Part shown: piece by piece, positions 31,178 through 42,369 of the stretch
Layout of the letters: each line of letters opens with the position of its first letter
How positions within the stretch are numbered: position 1 is the stretch's first letter
Assembly (NCBI GenBank): GCA_949358305.1
Contig: OX442314.1
Span: 32,855,608 to 32,919,607, forward strand
DNA: 64,000 bases
Direction: 5' to 3'
From: Strigamia acuminata
Lineage: Eukaryota > Arthropoda > Chilopoda > Geophilomorpha > Linotaeniidae
The notes under the pieces: generated by a model
What the model saw: only the letters and a program-made list of their open reading frames with translations
What the model was told of the DNA's origin: nothing
Databases searched by the model: none
Made by a program: the position numbers and the translations under genes

Positions 31178-34100
31178 TTAACTTGCTGAAACTAAAACAT
31201 GACATGAGTCAGCTTCAGCTTCTCCGCTATCAGTTGCTACGATAACAGTTGGATTTGGATTTGTGCGCACACTGCCAGTTTCAAACTTGTTCCAATAAAA
31301 AATTTCCAAGAGAAATATAATTCCAGAGCAGAAAACTCCTCCAATTAAAATCAGAAATGCGGTGATTGTGTGGTAAATAGAGATGGGTTTGCAGTCATAA
31401 TTTCCTGTTTCGCAAAATGTTGATGTTTTGTATTTATCGTCGAGTCTGTTTACGATTCCTTTTTCGTTTAGGTTCAAATTGCTAAAACGTATAATTGAAG
31501 TTGAATTTTAAATCCTTTACAAATTTACTACTACAGTACTCACTTCTGATTAAATAACTCAACATGTTTGGATTTTTTATTAAACATGAAATAATTTGAC
31601 ATATCCCCAATGGGAATTTTTATGAAACTAAACGTACAGTTTTGTCCGTACGCCTGTTTGAGCAAATTGTACAAGTGGATGAGGGCATTTTTGTTCTTCG
31701 AAAGTAGTTTTGGAGCATCAGTGAAGAAAATGTTTCCTTCCCCGGGACTTTTTTCCATCCGATGCCAAATTTCCCGTGTAAGATTTGTTTCTGCATTCTG
31801 CCATAGAAAAATAAGAACTATGCAATTACAAGTACCACCTACAAATTCCAAATCCATACACTTTCATTTGTTGATCTGTACTAAACTAAACTCTATCTAC
31901 CTGGGTGCACAATTCCTACCAAAAAAAGGCATAAAAATATAGCATTCTTAACCGCATACAGTTAACAGGCACCTTTTGATATTTAAATAGTGTAACAATT
32001 TAAGTCAAGAGGTGTTTTGACATTTCTATCCATTACCTTAATGAGCTTGTAAGGTAACAACACTCCGTAAGCGTAAAGATTGACTCTGTCGTCTAACAAT
32101 AAGTCTTGAATGCTGTTGTATTGCAGGCGTGATGTTGTAACAGTGAGTGATGCATATAGTACCACACTGTAGCTTGAAATGATTAGCAGACGAAACAAGT
32201 TTTCCGTTCCAGTAACAGTATAAGCTTTAATGTACAATAAAAATTATTTGTAATTGATGGTAAACGTGACTTGTAAATTGATTAGTAATCTCATTGAAGT
32301 GTCTTTACCTGAAGTTGAGGGTTTGCTTTTGTGGTTTTGGGTGATCGAAGCAACAGAGAGCGCGATCAAGAAATAAGTAGCTAAAATACACCACCAAACA
32401 ACCATAGAAAACGGTTTGAAAAATGTCAACCATAAGTATTCTTTGATGACAGTGTCCTCTCGTATGACGAATGCAAATGTGTCTATCACGATAGGAGAAT
32501 TGACAAAGTCGAAATTCAGCACACGTTCTGTACTCATTCCAAATAAAGTTCTGACGATGTCATATTGCTGATAAAAGAATAGGCAAGTTGAATAAAAAAT
32601 GAATTCTGAAAAATGTTGTGTGTTAACATATATTAAAGTGTGCACTTTCTTTGGATTAAAATCAATCACATACAGAATTTCTAGATAAAATGATTTTGTC
32701 TCGTGTTTAAGCGATCCCGTGAATTGGCTGGCTTCTGCACTTCATTTCAGCTGGTACAGTGCAATAAAAGCTCAACAGATGGCGTTTGCCACTGTGATGT
32801 AATTGGTTTGAGCTATTGAAGTTAACAGGGGGAATAAGAGTTAACTTAGTAACAGAAGCTTCCCATTAAGGTTAGTTCTTATAGAGTTCCAAAACTAGCA
32901 ACTGCCTTCTAGTGCATGGACAGGCATGAGCTTAGTTATTATCAGAACATAACTTAGGCACATGCCTAACTTGTAAGTTATGTTATGATAATAACTTAAA
33001 TTATTTTCATTTATGTCATTTATTTTAGAATTAAGATAGAGGGAAGACAAATAGTTTGTATTGAACAAAAGCATGTAACTGATAATTATTTTATGAGTTT
33101 TAGTTAAATGCCAGATATCTGTAAACTACATTTCTGACTTGAATAATTCAAGCTTAAGTTAATTTCCTAAACATTTGTCCCATTGTTAAACCATTGTTGC
33201 GGGTAGGAGAGATTATAAACGGTAATTGATTCTTTATTCAGATTTCAATCTGCCAAGCTAGTTTGTTTGCTTTTTTTCTCGTTTATAATTGTGACAAAAT
33301 AAATTTGCTCACAAAAATTTCAGGTCAGTCTCAACTTATTGGAATCGACTGTACTTCCAGCTATCCTGTACTAACCATATAAGGGATAGTAACCTTGTGC
33401 AAACTTACTAATATCACAACGTTTTAATAAACACACTTACTTTCTTTTTCAGATTTTTAAGTTTATTATTGTCATCCTTAATGGTAATATTTACTATTGA
33501 GCTAGAAATGTAGAAAGGTTTTAGTCAACCAACTGAAAGTATAGTTTACCACGCAACAAAAACTTTACCAAATGTTACTGAATTTCTCCAATACGTGATC
33601 AAGCTTTTCGAAAAGTTTGAATTGAAAACCGTATTTCGGTTTTATTTCAAGCTATAAAAATGAAGAAGATTTCGTAGTTAACTTGTGTTCGATTATCGTT
33701 TTCACTATTTTCTTTTTTGATTATTAATTTTGCTTTGGGCAAGTATGGGGTAGGAGTGTACTTGACAGCGCAAAAAAACCATCCCTCAACCTCATTCCAC
33801 CAATGAAACTGTCATGTTGTGAGAACGGACGGAAACAAATAGCGCACAGGAATGCATAAACAGGCCCGGACGCACAACACATTGATAGAAATGACCACAA
33901 GAGGCTGTATTTAATCATTTCTTTGTTGATGTTAAGTCGATTACTATTCTCAGTATTTTCTCTTTGGTTATTACTTTCTGTTTGGGCCTGTATGAGCGAT
34001 TGCATGGGCCGTATGGGCAAAAACGGCAGAATAATTAAGGCCAACTGACGCGTCAGACATGGGGATCCCTCCCTGTGCGTGACGGGCCGGTTGCTGGTGT

Positions 34101-35836
34101 GGCGTGTCTTCGAGGCACTGCAAGCACATGGGTAGATGGGAGACCGACCCCTAGACAAACAGATTAACAAAGGCCAATCACCCACCAATCTGGAGTCCCT
34201 ATCTTTATTTACATGGTAACACGTCCCCAAGTTGCCATGGATAAGATATTGCCGTCACACCGGTAGAACATATGCATTGACCAAAAGGGATAATCACACA
34301 AGGGGGTTGGATTGTTTTTGTTTTCTCTGGAAAAGTCCACCAAATAGTCAACATTGGTCTTCCTCTGTAGAAGACCCATCCATAACTGCTTTCAGTGCTG
34401 GGTAGATTTACACTGGACCTTTCGTGACACACTTGCACCATTCAGTTTTACCTCCTCCCTATTATTAGTCCCCATAAATCTGCCATGCAATATTATTTAA
34501 AATTACTATTTCAATTGTAGTAGCATGCTTTACCTCCGCTACAGTAAAATTTTGTTTTTTCACAATCACTGGTGTTTGAGAAATCTTTTCAAATTGACAT
34601 TTTTGTTGCTCCGCACAATTCATCCCTAAGTTGGTTGTTTGAAAAATGTTCCCATCAGATTGATGTTTCAATAACTGCAAGCTAAAATTCTGTAATATCA
34701 GATTTAAAAAATATGTACAATATAAATAAACTTCCTTATTTTAAATTATATAGTTAATATATTTTTAAAATCAAATATATTGAATGTTAATCTTTGTAGA
34801 CAATAATTGCACCAATCTTTAATCCGTAACGGTGGTTTTCATTTTGGTGTCATCAATTAATGACCCTGTATCGTTTTGAACGAGCAGATTTGGACACACA
34901 CCGTGTACTTTTAGATGTGTTGAAGATAAACGGTGTTAATTAAGAACAAAATAAACATTCTGCAAACATACTGTTAATAATACTTTAACTACCGGTATTG
35001 ACTCATACATTACTGTGTTCAGAATATGTGAATAAGTAAACTGTATTCTGTCTCCATATGATTAGGTCCTGTAACACGGGCAAATCTAGATCGTGCATTG
35101 GATTTGCTGTTCCTCGTGTTTCCTTGAAGACAAATATCAACACTTTCTTTTCAATTGACAAGAAAGTATAATCAGCAAGCTGAAATCAACATTTACTTTA
35201 AGTATAAGTTATATTACCACTAGGAAGAAATGCTATTATTGGAACAAGAATTAGGTGGACAAGCATTACTGTTTGCAAGTAAGTCAATACCTACGTCTGA
35301 CTTGTCAACCTAATGCTTCGTCCTCAATTTGGGATATAATTAGACCTTTACTTGCTCAAAACGTTCTATCCAAATAAGAATGAGCTGAAAATGAGTATAA
35401 TCGAAATCTAGTGATGTATTACTGAATCGTTGTGCTGACATTTGAATTTTTCCAATCCAATTGAGATGCATCAATTTCACCACGCAGTTCGATACTAAAA
35501 TCAGAACATCCGATAAATTAGGAATATAAAACCAAATTAAATTTGGGATTTAGAAACCATAATCATCTTGATAATGAATGATGTGTACTCTTCTTGGCTC
35601 GGTGATTTGAACAATATTAGACAATTGAAAACGGAGTTCATTATTGCAGTTAGCAAAGGGTGAATTAGATAAAGAAGTGTTTTGCCGTGCTAAAAGAAAC
35701 AATCAATGAACACACATTCTAATTAGCTATTGCTAGAAATATTTAATAAACAAATACTTTTTGATACGTCGGCACATCCAGAAAACAAGTAAAAGGAAAA
35801 TACTCGTAAAATGTTGATCCGCCAAGTGGTCCCCAT
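31178..35836 (-). CDS. Ionotropic receptor-like gene C, 11 exons, intact
   Basis: Exons in gene order: 35836-35758, 35689-35558, 35494-35352, 35179-35009, 34689-34534, 33651-33569, 33501-33441, 32567-32309, 32224-32037, 31797-31544, 31481-31178. They give 609 codons with no stop, and phases match A and B. The ATG used by A and B is ATC here, but an in-frame ATG six codons upstream keeps a hydrophobic leader (INILRVFSFYLFSG). S1 has KPKYGF in exon 6. M1 FFKPFSMVVWWCILATYFLI; M3 SSYSVVLYASLTV. The C-terminal tail is longer than in A and B (to LVSAS). It is the most compact copy, with introns of 66-882 bp. No pore helix is visible between M1 and M3. Confidence 0.8.
33893..34240 (-). repeat. Receptor intron-5 repeat block, copy in receptor C
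   Basis: Shared with 6303-6590 and 11052-11440. Noncoding; the 33724-34230 open frame crosses it by chance. It helps show that the receptor genes were duplicated with their introns. Confidence 0.6.
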
Positions 35837-36200
35837 CTAGCCCGTTCTCTCAACCTTCATAAGAGGGACAACACTGCCACACAACGTTAATTTTTCCTGT
35901 GTTGTTGATTTGCTTTGGCAACTGTTTCCCAGTTTATACCATTAAAGTTTATGTGTATTGGCATCCGGTGTCGACATCCGACAACATGTTGTGACTATCC
36001 AGGTCTAAAGTAGCCAGAAGAACTTGATGGGGCGGGATTATCTCAACATAAAAATTCACTTATTGACATTTTCTTCTTTTTATCAAAAAAAGGTGTTGGA
36101 CTGAATAAAAGGCTGAGCATTTAAAAGCAAACTGAAAAAATAAAGACTACTATCGCTTGTGACCCTTGTAATTGGCTCTTAATTGGTTTTCTACTCATTC
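35837..36200. promoter_or_regulatory. Divergent spacer between receptor C and kinase K3 remnant
   Basis: This contains the conserved block at 35966-36040 (GTCGACATCCGACAACATGT and GGGGCGGGATTATCTCAACA). The right end breaks directly into the kinase C-terminus at about 36201, so the kinase promoter and N-terminal coding part are gone. Confidence 0.45.
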
Positions 36201-36493
36201 TGGAGGAGGATGAGGAGCATTTGGCCCAGATTGCCAGGTTGCTCGGAGATATCCCGCTCAAGATGGTTTTTAGGGCGAAGAATAGAAAGGATTTATTCAC
36301 CGATGAAGGGAAACTAAAAAAATACCCTAAAATGCAAAATGACGGACTAGCACAGCTGTTGACGAGGAAATTTAGATGGAATGTTGATGAAGCGCAGCAA
36401 TTTGCGGATTTTTTACTGCCAATGTTGGCGATTAATCCGAACGACCGTTCCTCAGCAAAGAAGTCACTCGGCCACCAGTGGCTGCAATTTTAA
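36201..36493 (+). pseudogene. SRPK-like kinase C-terminal fragment (copy K3)
   Basis: Only the last 97 codons of the kinase domain remain, from EEDEEHLAQIA to GHQWLQF, almost identical to 3172-3444 and to the C-terminal frame of K2. This copy keeps the about 8 bp that are missing from K2 near 14450, so it shows the ancestral frame. The catalytic core is absent. Confidence 0.85.
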
Positions 36494-37430
36494 TATAACG
36501 ATTTTTTTTAATAAAGTTTAAATAATGTTTTAAATCACTTGTGATGTAATATCTTAAAAATGCCCAATGCCCACGAAAACGTAAAAAGATGTGTTCATAT
36601 TGTATAATTGTATAACTTGATTAACAATATTCTGTTTTAATAACTCCGATAAAATTACTTCAATTATTTTTTAAATTAATCAATCACACACAGGTGACTG
36701 CGGGCTGCATGCCATTGCGAAGGAATTACTTAACTTTTTAGTATTTTTCAAGTACAGTATATAAGTTGAAATAGACTCGGCACTGCTTAAAAAAAACCGG
36801 TTTTACACGAACATCACAGAATACGAAAATTCTAGGATGTTCCGTGTCAATTTTGTACTTACCCGAGCATTCGTCAGCTTCAGCACACGTTCAACCTGGA
36901 GCATTCTAACTCGTCGTATAAACCAGAGACACGAAATGTACGATATGCAGCGAAGGTCTATCGAAATAATAACTCATATCACCATTTAACAAAATGTTCG
37001 ATCCATTTTAAGCTGCTTGATACAATATTTACCGTATTCGCCAGTTGCTCTCGCCGATGTCGTCGCCGCCATGATTTTATGCAGCCCACTATTGCCATCT
37101 GGCGAAGAAATTATTAAACTCTAATAAAAACGCTCCAAAATCGGACATTTTGTAGTTAATTTCTTGATATCTGCAGAATAAATAAAACAATTATGACAAC
37201 TCCCTTATTCTTTACGGTTCTTTTGGTTTAAATAAACCCGGAAAAACACTAGCTTGAATAAATAAATAAATTCTTCAAAGAAACCATCCCATAGTGTTAA
37301 AAACCGTGATGCCACCTAGTGACGCACAATCAAACAAATTAAAAATTTCCTACCAAGTGCTGCAGCGAAGGTTTTTCAAGCAATAAATTCATATTTCCTC
37401 CAAAAACAAGTTTTAAAATCTATTCCAATT
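36494..37430 (+). repeat. Kinase 3'-flank repeat, third copy
   Basis: Collinear with 3445-4900 and 14706-15890, with a roughly 50-bp deletion near 36738 and another near 37255. It ends where the zinc-finger gene region starts. No gene. Confidence 0.8.
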
Positions 37431-37674
37431 TTATTCTAGTATTGCCCAGCCCCTGTCTTCCAAACACAACAAACGCAAACTTATTTCAAACTCTTTTTAT
37501 TACAATAACAAAACTTTTAATTCGACCTCGACTAAATACAATTATTAAACTATTATTTTTTAAACAAAAACATCAAATTTTCTTCTTCATCTCCATCACA
37601 AACCCGAATAACATCTCTCACTTCAGCAAATCAGGTGTAACTGAAAAAAGAATTAAATCTCACATTTTATTCCA

Positions 37675-38679
37675 TCAAAAAACAAAAATTTCATTACGTC
37701 GCGACGGACTTTCGCTGCTCGTGCTTAATATTATGCTCTCAGCTAAAGACTGCAAACTCGAACGTCGGCCACTACTGATAAAACTCGGAGCAACACTTCC
37801 TACACTTCCTTCGATACTCGCTGCATCAGAACTCGAGTCCGCTTCTCCGGAGTAATATTTCTCTTCATCGCTTTTTTCTCCGTGTTCCTGCCTAAATAAA
37901 ATTGTAAAACGAGTAAATTTTAATAAACTCTATAGAAAAAGACGTAATCAATACCTATTTGGTTCAGCACAGGTCCCGTTTGATCGATTGGCCTCTCCGT
38001 CGCCAATATCTTCGATATTTTCCACGCTATTACTTGATTTTTCGCCATTTTCAACCTCATCGTTCGATTTTTCGCCATTTTCAACCTCATCGTTCGATTT
38101 TTCGTCATTTTCCTCTCTTTTTGGATGTTTCACTTCAGTATCCGCTTCGTCCACGAATAATTTCCGTCTTTCGTGGCCACTTTCTATTGTTTGTGAACTC
38201 GTTTCCAATTTTCCTTTAGTTTTCTTAGATTTTGGTAACATTTGGTGCAACTACAAATAAAAATTTTTAGTATTAATATTGATTTCTTTGTTACGACATT
38301 GCCGGTATATAATTACGTGATGCTTTTTAATATGTTCGACTAAATTCCCACGGCCTGTCGCGTTGCAAAACGGACAAGTTTTCATTTTCTCTCCCTTGTT
38401 AGTCTTGTATTCGACAAAAATACTCGCGGTAATTCTCATGACGCCGAAAGCCATCACTATTCCCATTTTCGTCTTCGTGGAGGCGTTGGACCCGAAGTTG
38501 CAATACAGGAAAAAACAGACGGTAATGAATTCGGTCAGGCTGATCGAACGAACAAAGTTGTTTAAAACGTGGTTCGCGAAGTTATGTACGGTGTTCACAT
38601 GGTCTTCGATAATTTCGGCATCCACGTCCTTGTTACAAATGCGACAGCGCAATTTCTCGGGCGGGTTATTGTCGGCCAT
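37675..38679 (-). CDS. Two-zinc-finger protein with acidic repeats, three exons
   Basis: Exons in gene order: 38679-38317, 38250-37955, 37891-37675. GT-AG junctions keep frame, for 291 codons. Exon 1 has two C2H2-like fingers: CRICN...EDHVNTVH near residue 13 and CPFCN...EHIKKHH near residue 104. Between them is a stretch of about 65 residues, partly hydrophobic. Exon 2 is highly charged, with NDEVENGEKS repeated, and could be an unstructured tail. Exon 3 is Ser/Glu-rich. The fingers suggest nucleic-acid or protein binding. I do not recognise the family. The model depends on my splice choice (donor after CAC at 38317; another donor exists about 25 bp downstream). Confidence 0.5.
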
Positions 38680-38985
38680 TGCCACTAAACAAAAAAACCT
38701 CCGTGTGTCCTCACAGCTCGCGGAGAAACCTCGCTAGAAAGAAATCATTTAAACTTGAGAAAATATGCAAACGAGATTATTTTTGGATAGCCAATCGGCG
38801 CTGGTTATCAATGACGTTTACATTTCTGACGTACGGTGACGACTGAATTTGTGCTGATTTTGTTTATACGCTGGACGAGATTAAATTCAAACATAAATAC
38901 AGTTGGAACATATCAGCAGCGGTGTATTTCTTGGATCAGCAACGTTAATAATTTGACTGCTTAAAACATACGAGCTAAGTTTAAA
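38680..38985. other. 5' flank of the zinc-finger gene, duplicated elsewhere
   Basis: The stretch 38715-38870 (AGCTCGCGGAGAAACCTCGC onward) is repeated at 42349-42369 plus 51641-51800, where a Gypsy element has split it. Here it is uninterrupted and so acts as the empty site. It leads into the start of a BTB-family gene fragment at 38986. Confidence 0.6.
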
Positions 38986-39069
38986 AATGGCCACTGCTAA
39001 TACGAAAAGGCGGAACTGTTCAGTCGCCACGTTCGTTTTCAACTACGTGAAAGAAACCACTGACTTGTG
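38986..39069 (+). pseudogene. BTB-family gene, 5' fragment
   Basis: ATGGCCACTGCTAATACGAA corresponds to the start of the BTB genes at 57120 and 59981 (MTTANTN). Similarity is lost after about ten codons and the frame stops at 39067. The upstream leader (CAGCAACGTTAATAATTTGA) also resembles theirs. The rest of the gene is missing. Confidence 0.55.
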
Positions 39070-39976
39070 AGACGATCTGTAACCTGTAACACTGTAAAAT
39101 TCCAACGAGGAAATACACTCACGTGATGTACAAAGTCGGGATCAAAAATCGTTGGTCTCTAATCGTTTGTTCGTTGAGAGAAAAATACAGCACATCTTAA
39201 CGAAGAAAACTTTATTTTTACACTAAAAAAGAACTGGGCTTTTTAAGATAATTGGTTCTGGGAAAAAAAAGGGGGGTTTTGGGTTCAAGGGTCAAAGTTC
39301 GAAGGAATCGAAAGGGAGGTCACTCAGTGGTGACCACGTACAGAATTAAATCAAAGAAATCAAAATACAAGCACAACAATCAAAATAAACAAATATAAAT
39401 TTCACCAAATGCGAAATTTCACAAACACTTAATTCTATGACGCCTAGATGCTACATACATAATATAAAAAAGTTACTCATTGTAAAATTCTGATAAAATC
39501 TTGATCTCAACTTAAAAAAATTCTCAAGTGACGTATAAATCACATTCTATAAAGCAGCCCCTTGGGCTTCCCTGCAGCACAGCGACATAAGTATTTATCG
39601 TATTTATTTATTAAATTTTACTAGCATTTTAGTGATGTTTGCATGGAAATATAAAATTTTAAGACCTCAAGATGAAGCATCGCAAGTTTTGTCTGTACCA
39701 CATTAAATTCCATGAAATAAAAATATTTATTCTGTGCAGATTATTTACGAATTTCAATCGGCTTTCAGCAGTTTAAAGCCTACTATTAGATAAATAATGC
39801 GAACAATATACCACACACAATTATTCATTTCTCTCGTCAAACAATTGAACGCAGAAAAATCATCTAAATAATATTAACAATAACAACATTACTGCTGAAT
39901 GTATTTTTGTGTTAATATTAATTTAAAAAAACTACAAATTCCACCGCTGTTCGTTTTTTTTATCGTATAACGGCAT
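39070..39976. other. Intergenic BTB-array flank
   Basis: About 39070-39430 is unexplained sequence containing a run of A and G (AAAAAAAAGGGGGG near 39269). About 39430-39830 is the BTB 3'-flank repeat, also at 59020-59480, recognisable by GCAGCCCCTTGGGCTTCCCT. No gene. Confidence 0.5.
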
Positions 39977-40006
39977 GTAGACGTGATCAAAAATCGTGTA
40001 TATATA
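39977..40006 (+). promoter_or_regulatory. BTB gene promoter: conserved motif and TATA
   Basis: GTAGACGTGATCAAAAATC (39977-39995) is followed by TATATATA (39999-40006), about 60 bp before the ATG. The same motif lies just before TATA-like sequence at 57036-57065 and 59897-59925, in front of the two other BTB genes. Function is inferred from that conservation. Confidence 0.55.
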
Positions 40007-40065
40007 CAAGCATCGTATTTCCTGGACCACAAACAGTCATTTCCTCCAACCTAACAACCATCAAA

Positions 40066-41727
40066 ATGGCGTCGAATAATGTGAATCAAACACAAAAAAA
40101 TCTTGAACTTATGACTAGTTCGTCCGCTAATGCCGAACTTTTATATAACTTTTATATGACCAATTTATACAATTCGCGCGACGAAGGACGAGTGGGCATG
40201 GTTGTGTTAAAGTGCAACGACGGTGGACGTGTGCTTGCCGATAAATGTCAATTGGTTGCCGAAAGTGATTATTTCCGTGCAATGTTCCGCCACGAGAACC
40301 TCGAGAACGAAACGAACGAAGTATCATTCCCGGACACATCTTCCGTCGTCATGGAAATCATCGTCAAATTCTTGTACGCGCAAGATATTCCCATCTTCGA
40401 CAAAATATCTGACACTGTAATGCGAGAAATATTCTTTGAAACTAACAAAATGCTGTTGCGGGACTTATTTGACAAATACTGGACCGAGTATACAGATTCG
40501 GTGACATTTGACAACTTTGTAGACATTTGGCAGTTGGCGGAACTGTTCGACGAAGACGAAACGCTCGAGCATATTCGACTGTTCGTTTCCCACCACACAA
40601 AACTCATCTCCGCTACCGATCAACTTGGCAAAATCACGGCTGCACAAATGGAAAGTCTATCTGAAGTCGAGACATCCGAAAATGCTGGCGACTTGATTGT
40701 GTTCAATTTAAACTGGATTATCAAGTCACCCGGAGCGGAATGCAAGACCGAACGTCTGTTGAATTTTCTGTCCGATTACGATATGGAGAAATTGACGGGA
40801 CGTTCGCTTCAGCAACTGATTTCATCCGACGTCGTTACCAAATCAGCAGAAATATACAGCGCAGTAAGCAAAGCCGTTCTTTCAAAGTGGTTAACAACGA
40901 GGTCGAGAAAAGTTGAAATATCTGTATTTGAAGTTACGAGCGAAAGGTGCACCCAGAAAATTTCTTACTTAAACCACGAGGAGTGGGAGACTTGTGTCGA
41001 TCTGCCTCATCACAGCTGCGCCGCAACGGATTGGTATCCAATAGTTTTGACAGAGAAAGAGATTGTTTGCATGACTGTCAGGCCAAATCGATTGGGACTT
41101 CAAGCAATTGACGTGATGACGGATGACATTTTCGAACATCCCGAGAAAGTTGCTATGGATATATCATGTGAAAGCGGCGACTTTCTAAACATCTACTTTA
41201 AACGAACAAATTCCACTTATTTGCGTTTTAGATATGACAACTTTGATTGGGATATCATTAATTTTCGTAACTACATCTCGAAATGCAAATCTTTGCTTTT
41301 GGTAACTTTGGTAGATATAGAATGGAGGTATTATTTCGATGTGGACGAGACGCGCATAAAGATTGTTAACTTGGATTCGAGAACCTGCGAAACGAAATAT
41401 AAATTACCGGGCAATTGGCAAAGCGTTATGTGTAAAAATCGCGCGTACTACGGTTATTCTGAAAAGTTGATTTTTGTTCAACAAATCCCAAATCGCAGTT
41501 TGTTAATTTACGACATCGAAAGTGATTACTGGAGTGTTGTTCCGTCGCCGAATATCGTTGGTGATGTGTTTTTGTATGTTTGTTACGACGAAGACTGCCT
41601 GATATTCACAAAAACAGACGTGGCATACAATGTGTATTCGTTAAACACGATGACCAAAGTGAATGAATACAAGACACCAACAAATTTTGATGGGTGCATC
41701 CATTTCGACGTTAGTGTTGTTGAATAG
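40066..41727 (+). CDS. BTB-BACK protein, Kelch-like architecture (gene 1)
   Basis: An intact single-exon ORF of 553 codons. The BTB domain spans about residues 40-150 (VVLKCNDGGRVLADKCQLVA, SDYFRAMF, FPDTSS, IIVKFLYAQDI). BACK is about 155-270 (IWQLAELFDEDETLE, then NWIIKSPG). A C-terminal region of about 270 residues has spaced Trp/Tyr repeats like a degenerate beta-propeller (LLIYDIESDYWSVVPSPN, VYSLNTMTKVNEY). BTB-BACK-propeller proteins are usually substrate adaptors of Cul3 ubiquitin ligases; the target is unknown. Neighbours 57120 and 59981 are paralogues. The ATG lies about 60 bp after a TATA box. AATAAA is near 41849. Confidence 0.88.
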   Translation: MASNNVNQTQKNLELMTSSSANAELLYNFYMTNLYNSRDEGRVGMVVLKCNDGGRVLADKCQLVAESDYFRAMFRHENLENETNEVSFPDTSSVVMEIIVKFLYAQDIPIFDKISDTVMREIFFETNKMLLRDLFDKYWTEYTDSVTFDNFVDIWQLAELFDEDETLEHIRLFVSHHTKLISATDQLGKITAAQMESLSEVETSENAGDLIVFNLNWIIKSPGAECKTERLLNFLSDYDMEKLTGRSLQQLISSDVVTKSAEIYSAVSKAVLSKWLTTRSRKVEISVFEVTSERCTQKISYLNHEEWETCVDLPHHSCAATDWYPIVLTEKEIVCMTVRPNRLGLQAIDVMTDDIFEHPEKVAMDISCESGDFLNIYFKRTNSTYLRFRYDNFDWDIINFRNYISKCKSLLLVTLVDIEWRYYFDVDETRIKIVNLDSRTCETKYKLPGNWQSVMCKNRAYYGYSEKLIFVQQIPNRSLLIYDIESDYWSVVPSPNIVGDVFLYVCYDEDCLIFTKTDVAYNVYSLNTMTKVNEYKTPTNFDGCIHFDVSVVE

Positions 41728-42369
41728 CAGGACTGAATTTGTGTCGGACTCGGATTCAAGTTTCTGAATGCGTGAGTGATTATTTTGTTTGTTCTTAACT
41801 TCTGTACATTTGCTTTTTCTACTTCAATGGAAAAAAAAATACTGTGAGAATAAAACTTTTAAAACATATTTCAACACGTACAATACTAGTAATAATAATT
41901 ACATTATCTTATACTCTTTCATGACATGTTTACTTCTGAAAACAGGCGTATTTTGAATTTTTTTTTCGTCTCATAATGTTATCAATGACACTTCACCTTT
42001 GATTAATCCACAGTCACAAGATATTGGAACGTAATGAATGTAAATAAATGTAAACAAATAAAATAAAAGTAAATTCTACACCGTGCTAAGGGATTTCATT
42101 TCATTAGAAAGTAACTAATAGCAATTAATTAGTGCCAAGCAATTTCATTCAATCACCCAAACAATTGTGTTTTTTCCAATTTTCATTTATCTTTTAGACT
42201 CAAAACTATTGGCAATGGTAGTTTATGTACGAGTTGTTTAAATGGGATTATACATATGGCCATGTATTTTAGGAGATGACGTTGTTTTCAGCTCTGGATT
42301 CATTGATTTCTGGCCACAAACACCACCATATACTCAACAAGGATCTGGAGAGCTCGCGGAGAAACCTCG
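41728..42369. other. BTB gene 1 3' flank up to the Gypsy insertion
   Basis: AATAAA near 41849 probably ends BTB gene 1. The rest is AT-rich, with no gene. The last 21 bp (42349-42369) are the left half of the sequence seen whole at 38715. Confidence 0.5.

Noticed and set aside
33724-34230. 168-codon minus-strand open frame
   Set aside because: It lies in receptor C intron 5 across a noncoding repeat block whose other copies are not open in this frame.
37442-37855. 137-codon plus-strand open frame
   Set aside because: It is antisense to exon 3 of the zinc-finger gene and its 3' flank and has no domain.
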